64,000 nucleotides of DNA from Bacillus sp. ISL-51. Lineage in GTDB: Bacteria > Bacillota > Bacilli > Bacillales > Bacillaceae. A program made the translations under genes and the position numbers. Shown in pieces: positions 57,519-64,000 of this stretch. How positions within the stretch are numbered: the first letter of the stretch is position 1; every line of letters begins with the position of its first letter. The stretch is from assembly GCF_018613535.1 (NCBI RefSeq), contig NZ_JAGGQB010000006.1:310001-374000 (forward strand), given 5' to 3'. Below the pieces are notes generated by a model. That model had not been told where the DNA came from. It worked only from the letters and a program-made list of their open reading frames with translations, and made no database searches.

Positions 57519-59330
57519 ATGGGAAACCGCATACCAGATGAAGTAGTAGATCAGGTGCAGCAGTCGGCAGACATTGTTGAAGTCATAGGTGATTATGTCC
57601 AATTGAAAAAGCAAGGCCGCAACTACTTTGGGCTCTGCCCGTTTCACGGGGAAAACACGCCTTCGTTTTCTGTATCGTCCGACAAGCAAATTTTTCATTG
57701 CTTCGGATGCGGAGCTGGCGGCAACGTTTTCTCTTTCTTACGGCAGATGGAGGGCTATTCATTTACGGAAGCCGTTTCTCACCTTGCGGATAAATATCAG
57801 ATTGATTTCCCTGATGATATAACGATTCACTCTGCATCCCGGCCGGAATCTTCCGGAGAGCAAAAGATGGCTGAAGCTCACGAGCTCCTTAAGAAATTTT
57901 ACCATCATTTGCTAATAAACACAAAGGAAGGCCAGGAAGCGTTAGATTACCTTTTATCAAGAGGTTTTACGAAAGAGCTCATAGATGAGTTTGAAATCGG
58001 CTATGCGCTGGATTCATGGGATTTCATGACGAAATTCTTAGCAAAACGGGGTTTTAAAGAAGAGCAGATGGAAAAAGCGGGCCTTTTGATCAGAAGGGAA
58101 GATGGGAGCGGATATTTTGACCGTTTCAGAAACCGGATTATGTTTCCTATCCATGATCATCACGGAGCTGTGGCAGCTTTTTCCGGAAGAGCGCTCGGGA
58201 GCCAGCAGCCGAAATATATGAACAGCCCGGAAACGCCGCTGTTTCATAAATCAAAGCTTCTGTACAACTTTCACAAGGCGCGCCTGCCGATCAGAAAGCA
58301 GGAAAGAGCCGTACTGTTTGAGGGATTTGCGGATGTCATTTCCGCTGTCAGTTCGGGCGTGAAAGAGAGCATCGCCACAATGGGCACCTCACTTACAGAA
58401 GAGCATGTGAAGATCCTGAGAAGAAACGTTCAGGAGGTTATTCTCTGTTACGATTCGGATAAAGCCGGTTATGAAGCTACGCTGAAAGCGGCAGATCTGC
58501 TTCAGAAAGCCGATTGTAAAGTAAGAGTGAGCATGATGCCTGACGGGCTGGATCCTGATGATTATATCAGAAGCCGGGGCGGAGAAAAATTCAAGACCGA
58601 GATCGTTGAGGCAAGCGTCACGGTCATGGCTTTTAAAATGCAATATTTCCGGAAAGGGAAAAACTTATCTGACGAAGGAGACCGGCTGGCTTACATGAAA
58701 GAAGTGCTGAAAGAGATCAGCGCTCTTTCCGGGTCGCTTGAACAGGAAATGTATGTGAAGCAGCTCGCATCCGAGTTTTCCCTTTCTGAAGAATCGTTAA
58801 CAGAACAGCTTTCCATCTATTCGAAACAAAACACACCGGCCGCCAAAAACGCCGAAACGCAAACGAGACGGGCCCGGATTACGACAAAAGCGAAACAGCG
58901 GCGTCTGCGTCCGGCCTACGAGAATGCGGAAAGGCTTCTTCTTGCTCATATGCTTAAGGATCGAAACGTTATCAAAAAAGTAATTGAACGTGTCGGCTTT
59001 GAATTTAACATTGACGGACATCGTGCGCTGGCCGCATATCTGTACGCTGTATATGAAGAAGGCGCTGAATTGACGCCGCAGTATCTCATGGCAAAAATGC
59101 AGGATGAGGAAATCAGCCAGCTGCTTTCAGATATATGGATGCTCCAAATAAACGAGGAGCTGACAGAGGCCGAGTTATCCGATTACGTAAAAAAAGTGTT
59201 GGATCACAGAAAATGGTCAATGATAAAGGAAAAAGAAGCAGAACGAGCAGATGCAGAGAGACAGAAAGACTTTATAAAAGCTGCGTCTTTGGCTCAAGAA
59301 ATTGTCTCATTAAACCGATCATTAAAATAA
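57519..59330 (+). CDS. dnaG: DnaG primase
   Basis: The 603-residue primase makes RNA primers at the fork. It has a CHC2 zinc finger ([27 protein letters not shown]), the TOPRIM core with [13 protein letters not shown] and [10 protein letters not shown], and a C-terminal helicase-binding domain (about 460-600). ATG 57519 follows GACGGAGTG. It forms the classical macromolecular synthesis operon with sigA. Confidence 0.98.
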   Translation: MGNRIPDEVVDQVQQSADIVEVIGDYVQLKKQGRNYFGLCPFHGENTPSFSVSSDKQIFHCFGCGAGGNVFSFLRQMEGYSFTEAVSHLADKYQIDFPDDITIHSASRPESSGEQKMAEAHELLKKFYHHLLINTKEGQEALDYLLSRGFTKELIDEFEIGYALDSWDFMTKFLAKRGFKEEQMEKAGLLIRREDGSGYFDRFRNRIMFPIHDHHGAVAAFSGRALGSQQPKYMNSPETPLFHKSKLLYNFHKARLPIRKQERAVLFEGFADVISAVSSGVKESIATMGTSLTEEHVKILRRNVQEVILCYDSDKAGYEATLKAADLLQKADCKVRVSMMPDGLDPDDYIRSRGGEKFKTEIVEASVTVMAFKMQYFRKGKNLSDEGDRLAYMKEVLKEISALSGSLEQEMYVKQLASEFSLSEESLTEQLSIYSKQNTPAAKNAETQTRRARITTKAKQRRLRPAYENAERLLLAHMLKDRNVIKKVIERVGFEFNIDGHRALAAYLYAVYEEGAELTPQYLMAKMQDEEISQLLSDIWMLQINEELTEAELSDYVKKVLDHRKWSMIKEKEAERADAERQKDFIKAASLAQEIVSLNRSLK

Positions 59331-59525
59331 CAGTAAAAAGAGGCACAGCGTTCAGGTTGGCAATGATTCCTTGCGGAGGAGCAAATAGATCGCTTTACCT
59401 CACCATGAATTGTCATTTATTATCCGCTGCTACCCGCATGCTGAAAAAAAGATAATGCTTTGGGGACGGATAAGAAACATACCGCTTTTAGAATTCGTTG
59501 CAAGCTTTGGAAGGAGGGATCCATA

Positions 59526-60647
59526 ATGGCTGATAAACAAACCCACGAAACAGAAACAGAACTCACATTAGACCAAGTAAAAGACCAGTTGACAGAAGCC
59601 GGGAAAAAACGTGGCGTTTTAACATATGAAGAAATTGCTGAACGCATGTCCAGCTTTGAAATTGAATCAGACCAAATGGATGAGTATTATGAATTTTTAG
59701 GAGAACAAGGTGTTGAATTAATTAGTGAAAATGAAGAAACAGAAGATCCTAATATTCAACAGCTTGCCAAAGCCGAAGAAGAATTTGACCTTAATGACCT
59801 CAGTGTACCGCCTGGTGTAAAGATCAATGATCCAGTCCGCATGTACCTTAAGGAGATCGGACGGGTAAATCTTCTTTCTGCTAAAGAAGAAATCACCTAC
59901 GCTCAAAAAATAGAAGAGGGTGACGAGGAATCTAAACGCAGACTGGCTGAAGCAAACCTTCGTTTAGTTGTCAGCATTGCTAAACGGTATGTCGGCCGCG
60001 GCATGCTTTTCTTAGACTTGATCCAAGAAGGAAACATGGGTCTCATGAAAGCTGTCGAAAAATTTGACTACCGTAAAGGATATAAATTCAGTACGTATGC
60101 AACTTGGTGGATCAGACAGGCGATTACACGCGCCATCGCTGACCAGGCGAGAACGATTCGTATCCCTGTTCACATGGTTGAAACCATCAACAAATTAATC
60201 CGCGTGCAGCGCCAGCTTCTTCAGGATTTAGGCAGAGAGCCTACACCGGAAGAGATTGCTGAGGACATGGATCTTACGCCTGAAAAAGTACGTGAAATTT
60301 TAAAGATTGCTCAAGAGCCTGTTTCTTTAGAAACGCCGATCGGTGAAGAAGACGATTCACATCTCGGTGATTTTATTGAAGACCAGGAAGCGACGTCTCC
60401 GTCGGATCATGCGGCATATGAGCTGTTAAAAGAGCAGTTGGAAGATGTGCTGGATACGTTGACAGATCGTGAAGAAAACGTGTTGCGTCTCCGTTTCGGG
60501 CTTGATGATGGACGTACAAGAACGCTGGAAGAAGTCGGCAAGGTATTTGGAGTAACGAGAGAGCGTATTCGCCAAATTGAAGCAAAAGCGCTTCGTAAAT
60601 TGAGACATCCTAGCAGAAGCAAACGTCTGAAGGATTTTCTCGAATAG
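59526..60647 (+). CDS. sigA: SigA, primary sigma factor
   Basis: The 373-residue housekeeping sigma factor has region 1.1 (about 1-75), region 2 ([20 protein letters not shown]), region 3 ([20 protein letters not shown]) and the region 4 HTH ([20 protein letters not shown]). ATG 59526 follows AAGGAGGGAT. The 195 bases between dnaG and sigA hold no gene; internal promoters are known here in B. subtilis but I could not place one with confidence. Confidence 0.99.
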   Translation: MADKQTHETETELTLDQVKDQLTEAGKKRGVLTYEEIAERMSSFEIESDQMDEYYEFLGEQGVELISENEETEDPNIQQLAKAEEEFDLNDLSVPPGVKINDPVRMYLKEIGRVNLLSAKEEITYAQKIEEGDEESKRRLAEANLRLVVSIAKRYVGRGMLFLDLIQEGNMGLMKAVEKFDYRKGYKFSTYATWWIRQAITRAIADQARTIRIPVHMVETINKLIRVQRQLLQDLGREPTPEEIAEDMDLTPEKVREILKIAQEPVSLETPIGEEDDSHLGDFIEDQEATSPSDHAAYELLKEQLEDVLDTLTDREENVLRLRFGLDDGRTRTLEEVGKVFGVTRERIRQIEAKALRKLRHPSRSKRLKDFLE

Positions 60648-60650
60648 AAT

Positions 60651-60681
60651 GGAACGGGTCTTTTTGATCCGTTCTTTTTTA
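60651..60681 (+). terminator. Terminator after sigA
   Basis: GAACGGGTC and GATCCGTTC pair around TTTTT, followed by six T. The 315 bases from here to cccA are AT-rich and contain only a 9-codon GTG frame (60784-60813) behind GGAGGGG, which I do not call. Confidence 0.9.
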
Positions 60682-60996
60682 TATAAAAAGATATATGGAT
60701 AATATACCTTTATTTTACTGGATAAGCATATGTTTTGCAAATGGGCTTTGGCTAAATTGCAGTGTGTCTGGAGGGGAATGAATGTGAAAGTTTATTTATA
60801 TTCTTTATTGTAAGCGTATACAATTCATTATACAATAGAATAAAGATAAATTTGGATAAACAAATCAGTTATTTTTCTTTTTTGTATAAATTGTGAAATC
60901 AATGAAATTGCTTTGCAAATCCATTTACTTTTTGTAAAAATAAGTTAGAATTAGAAGTGTTTACATAGGGGGAGAATGAAAAAGGGGGATGGAGAC

Positions 60997-61359
60997 ATGA
61001 AATGGAATCCGCTGATTCCTTTTTTACTGATTGCGGTGCTTGGAATAGGTTTGACTTTCTTTTTGGCTGTAAAAGGAAATGGGGACGCGCACCAAATCGC
61101 AAGCGGCGGTGAAAGCAAGACCGATGAAAAAGAAACTGCAAACGCTTCACCTGAAGAGATTTATAAAGCGAACTGTATTACCTGCCACGGCGAAAACTAT
61201 GAAGGCGTGTCGGGGCCAAACTTAAAAGGCGTCGGAAAAAGAAAAGATGTCGCTGCTATTAAAACAAGAATTGAAAAAGGCGGCAACGGAATGCCCGCAG
61301 GACTCGTCCCGGCCGAAAAACTTGATGATATGGCGAAATGGGTATCCGGGATTAAATAA
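60997..61359 (+). CDS. cccA: Cytochrome c550
   Basis: The 120-residue membrane-anchored c-type cytochrome has one TM helix (about 5-26), an Ala/Lys/Glu-rich linker, heme motif CITCHG, the axial Met in NGMPAGL and the end WVSGIK. It acts in electron transfer to the aa3/caa3 branch outside the membrane. ATG 60997 has GGGGGATGGAG upstream. It is a single gene with its own terminator. Confidence 0.97.
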   Translation: MKWNPLIPFLLIAVLGIGLTFFLAVKGNGDAHQIASGGESKTDEKETANASPEEIYKANCITCHGENYEGVSGPNLKGVGKRKDVAAIKTRIEKGGNGMPAGLVPAEKLDDMAKWVSGIK

Positions 61360-61400
61360 TCAGCCGGAAGGCCTCCTGTAAAAGACATATGAAAAACTCT

Positions 61401-61432
61401 ATCCGCCGCTTGGATTCCGGGCGGTTTTTTTA
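61401..61432 (+). terminator. Terminator after cccA
   Basis: CCGCC (61403-61407) and GGCGG (61420-61424) pair around a 12-base loop, followed by seven T. Confidence 0.8.
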
Positions 61433-61475
61433 TATGATAGTAGAGGAAAAAGAACATGAGAAAAGTTGTGATATA

Positions 61476-62192
61476 GTGAATGAAATGAAGTTATCTAAAA
61501 GATTACAGACTGTAGCGGAGTATATCCCCCGTAATGCGGCGGTGGCAGACATCGGGTCGGATCACGCGTATCTTCCTTGCTATGCAGTCTTAAACAAATT
61601 GGCCAGCCGTGCGATCGCAGGCGAAATTACGGACGGGCCGTATCTTTCTGCAAAACAGCAGGTGGAAAAACTGAACTTAAGCCCTCAAATATCCGTAAGA
61701 AAAGGTGACGGGCTCAGCGTCATTGAAAAAGGAGAAGCCGACGCCATTACAATCGCGGGTATGGGAGGAGCGCTTATCGCCCATATTTTGGAGACGGGAA
61801 AAACAAAATTAACGGGGCGTGAACGGCTGATTTTGCAGCCGAATATTCATGCCGTTCATATAAGAGAATGGCTTTATCGGGAAGGCTATGAACTTATCGA
61901 TGAAGCCATTCTTGAAGAAGACGGAAAGTGTTATGAGGTGCTCGTCGCAGAATCCGGGGATCGGGATGCGCCGTATCAAAATATGACAATAGCCGCCGGA
62001 ATGCTGGCGGGACCGTTCTTATTAAAGGAAAAAAATGAAGTTTTCATCAAAAAATGGAGTCAAGAGCTTACGCATACAGAACATATTTACGAACAGATCA
62101 GCAGTGCTGCGAAAGACGGGCAGAATCATGAAAAATTAACTGAACTGAAAGAGCGTATCGCTTTGTTAAAGGAGGTTATCGGACATGCCTAA
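61476..62192 (+). CDS. trmK: TrmK (YqfN), tRNA m1A22 methyltransferase
   Basis: TrmK methylates adenine 22 of tRNAs. The 238-residue SAM enzyme has VADIGSDHAYLPCYA, AGEITDGPYLSAKQQVEK and ITIAGMGGALIAHIL, and a C-terminal coiled coil. GTG 61476 gives the family length; the nearby ATG 61482 is equally possible, and neither has a strong SD. It overlaps yqfO by eight bases. Confidence 0.95.
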   Translation: MNEMKLSKRLQTVAEYIPRNAAVADIGSDHAYLPCYAVLNKLASRAIAGEITDGPYLSAKQQVEKLNLSPQISVRKGDGLSVIEKGEADAITIAGMGGALIAHILETGKTKLTGRERLILQPNIHAVHIREWLYREGYELIDEAILEEDGKCYEVLVAESGDRDAPYQNMTIAAGMLAGPFLLKEKNEVFIKKWSQELTHTEHIYEQISSAAKDGQNHEKLTELKERIALLKEVIGHA

Positions 62193-63306
62193 ACATATTA
62201 ACGGACAAGAGATCATTCAGTTATTTGAACAATTTTCTCCGAAGGCTTTTGCGGTTGAAGGAGATAAAATCGGTTTGCAAATCGGGAGTCTGAATAAGCC
62301 GGTGAAAAATGTGATGGTCACACTTGATGTTCTGGAAAATACAGTGGATGAAGCCATCGAAAAACAGGCCGATTTAATTATCGCCCATCATCCGCCGATT
62401 TTCCGGCCGCTTAAACAGATAACGACTGATCAGCCGGCCGGAAGACTGATTGAAAAATGTTTAAAACATGATATCGCCGTATATGCGGCCCATACGAATC
62501 TGGATGTGGCTGACGGCGGTGTGAATGACCTGCTTGCAGAGGCTCTCGGCCTTACAGAAACAGAAGTGCTTGTCCCTACGTATACGGACCCGCTTAAAAA
62601 GCTTGCCGTGTATGTGCCGAAGGACTATGAAGAAGCTGTCAGAACGGCGCTTGGCAATGCGGGGGCCGGACATATCGGCAATTACAGCCATTGCGCGTTT
62701 TCTTCCGAGGGAATCGGCAGCTTTAAGCCGCTGGACGGGGCTAAGCCGTTTATCGGACACACGGGAGAATTGGAGCTCGTCCATGAAGTAAGGCTTGAAT
62801 CCGTTTTCCCCGCCAGTTTAGAAAAAGCCGTCGTGAAAGCGGTAGTGAAAAGCCATCCTTACGAAGAGGTGGCGTACGATATTTATCCTGTAGAGCAGTC
62901 TCCGCTTGAAAAAGGACTCGGACGCATCGGCAAACTCCAGCAAGACATGACGCTTCAGGAATTCGCATTGTTTGTCAAAGAGAAGTTTGACGTCAACGGA
63001 GTGCGCATGGTCGGCGAGCCTGACAGCACGGTTAAAAAAGTAGCGGTGCTCGGCGGAGACGGGAATAAATATATTTATCAGGCAAAACGAAAAGGCGCAG
63101 ATGTTTACGTGACGGGTGATCTTTATTTTCATGTGGCGCATGACGCGATGATGATGGGATTAAACGTCGTTGACCCTGGACATTACGCTGAAAAAATCAT
63201 GAAAAAAGGCGTAGCTGACAAACTAACGGCCATGGCCGGGGAGAAACATTACGAGGTGCGTATTTTTGCTTCGGAAACAGATACAAATCCATTTACCTTC
63301 TTATAA
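62185..63306 (+). CDS. yqfO: YqfO, NIF3-family protein
   Basis: The 373-residue NIF3/DUF34 protein has metal-binding DLIIAHHPPIFRPLK, AAHTNLDVADGGVND and the C-terminal YVTGDLYFHVAHDAMM with GHYAEK. An inserted PII-like domain (about 135-235) is typical of the Gram-positive form. Function is uncertain; a metal-chaperone or cyclohydrolase-like role has been proposed. SD AGGAGG lies in the trmK end. Confidence 0.95.
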   Translation: MPKHINGQEIIQLFEQFSPKAFAVEGDKIGLQIGSLNKPVKNVMVTLDVLENTVDEAIEKQADLIIAHHPPIFRPLKQITTDQPAGRLIEKCLKHDIAVYAAHTNLDVADGGVNDLLAEALGLTETEVLVPTYTDPLKKLAVYVPKDYEEAVRTALGNAGAGHIGNYSHCAFSSEGIGSFKPLDGAKPFIGHTGELELVHEVRLESVFPASLEKAVVKAVVKSHPYEEVAYDIYPVEQSPLEKGLGRIGKLQQDMTLQEFALFVKEKFDVNGVRMVGEPDSTVKKVAVLGGDGNKYIYQAKRKGADVYVTGDLYFHVAHDAMMMGLNVVDPGHYAEKIMKKGVADKLTAMAGEKHYEVRIFASETDTNPFTFL

Positions 63307-63337
63307 AAAAACTGAGGCGGATGCCTCAGTTTTTTAT
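63305..63337. terminator. Bidirectional terminator between yqfO and ispH
   Basis: AAAAAACTGAGGC and GCCTCAGTTTTTT pair perfectly around GGAT. On the minus strand it overlaps the ispH stop codon. Confidence 0.9.
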
Positions 63338-64000
63338 CTTTACTTTCGGAAGAATTTTTTGGAGCGGCACGTTATGCTCAACGCCCCAAGTTGATTCATC
63401 GTTATGATCAAATTGTTCTAAAAAGCGGATCACTTCTTTTGTAATCGGCGTCGGTGTGGACGCGCCTGCGGTAACGGCGACTGTATGAACACCTTTGAGC
63501 CAATCAAGCTTTAGTTCACTGAGGTCTCCGATCCGGTAGGCTTTTGTCCCTGCGATTTCTTCTGACACTTGGGCGAGTCTGTTTGAGTTGTTGCTTTTCG
63601 GATCGCCGACGACGATCGTTAAGTCCGCTTTTTTTGCTTGCTCTGATACGGCTTCTTGGCGAACCTGTGTTGCCAGGCATATTTCCTGATGGTATTCCAC
63701 ATGAGGATACTTTTCCTTGACCGCTTCCATAATGTCATGGACGTCCCATTGTGACATTGTCGTTTGGTTCGTGACGATTAATTTTTCTGCCTGGATATCG
63801 AGATTCCTGACATCTTCCTCTGTTTCAACGAGATGAACGATTTCAGGCGCGACGCCGACGGCTCCTTCAGGCTCAGGGTGTCCTTTTTTGCCGATATAGA
63901 TGACGTGATAGCCTTCCGCTTTTACTTTTAAAATTAAGTCATGTGTTTTCGTAACATCGGGGCATGTCGCATCAATCGTTACAAGCCCTTTTTCTTCAGC
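63326..64000 (-). CDS. ispH: IspH (YqfP), HMBDP reductase, partial
   Basis: This is the C-terminal 224 residues of 4-hydroxy-3-methylbut-2-enyl diphosphate reductase, the last step of the MEP isoprenoid pathway. Visible parts are [27 protein letters not shown] with a cluster cysteine, [13 protein letters not shown] and [15 protein letters not shown]. The N-terminal third, with the first cysteine, lies beyond the right edge. An internal Met at 63757 is not the start, because the frame stays open and homologous to 64000. Confidence 0.96.
   Translation of the reverse strand, partial: AEEKGLVTIDATCPDVTKTHDLILKVKAEGYHVIYIGKKGHPEPEGAVGVAPEIVHLVETEEDVRNLDIQAEKLIVTNQTTMSQWDVHDIMEAVKEKYPHVEYHQEICLATQVRQEAVSEQAKKADLTIVVGDPKSNNSNRLAQVSEEIAGTKAYRIGDLSELKLDWLKGVHTVAVTAGASTPTPITKEVIRFLEQFDHNDESTWGVEHNVPLQKILPKVKIKN

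Noticed and set aside
59135..59455. 106-codon plus-strand frame over the dnaG end and the dnaG-sigA gap
   Set aside because: It starts inside dnaG out of frame with no SD, and its composition is not protein-like.

Overview
The window comes from a Bacillus of the B. subtilis group. Gene order and protein lengths from about 7.6 kb to the right end follow the B. subtilis chromosome from sigK through the yqe/com, dnaK, floA, pgpH and sigA blocks to ispH. A polysaccharide deacetylase stands where B. subtilis 168 has cwlH, and sigK is continuous; both would fit the B. amyloliquefaciens/velezensis side of the group, but species placement is inference.

Positions 1-7.6 kb are an AT-rich accessory island that looks like the eroded remains of a skin/PBSX-type prophage. 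It holds a broken ImmA/IrrE peptidase at the left edge, a RusA-type resolvase, a frameshifted YqaO-like gene, a YqaQ/ArpU-like regulator, a shattered tyrosine recombinase and a short terminase-like fragment. Inserted in this order is an intact secreted RHS/YD-repeat toxin with its likely immunity gene. Two tiny membrane-peptide genes on the minus strand (29 and 25 codons) are new calls; the second has the layout of a type I toxin mRNA. The island ends directly downstream of an uninterrupted sigK, the gene that skin splits in B. subtilis 168.

Positions 8.4-13.8 kb are variable: a T-box-controlled MFS transporter, a dead GNAT acetyltransferase, yqeD, a NodB deacetylase, a GDSL lipoprotein (yqeF), a 44-codon YjcZ-like peptide and the checkpoint gene sda with its DnaA boxes.

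Positions 13.8-64 kb are conserved core genome. The blocks are: ribosome assembly, NAD and shikimate genes (yqeG-yqeH-aroE-yqeI-nadD-yqeK-rsfS-yqeM); DNA uptake (comER divergent from comEA-comEB-comEC); holA, rpsT, gpr, spoIIP, yqxA; lepA-hemW; the CIRCE-controlled hrcA-grpE-dnaK-dnaJ-prmA-rsmE-mtaB heat-shock operon; yqeW; rpsU-yqeY; the sigma-W operon yqeZ-floA-yqfB; yqfC-yqfD-phoH; pgpH-ybeY-dgkA-cdd-era-yqzL-recO; the T-box-controlled glyQ-glyS; ccpN-yqfL; yqxD-dnaG-sigA; cccA; trmK-yqfO; and a partial ispH on the opposite strand. Start codons were chosen from Shine-Dalgarno (SD) spacing and remembered family lengths. No tRNA, rRNA, complete IS element or CRISPR array was seen.
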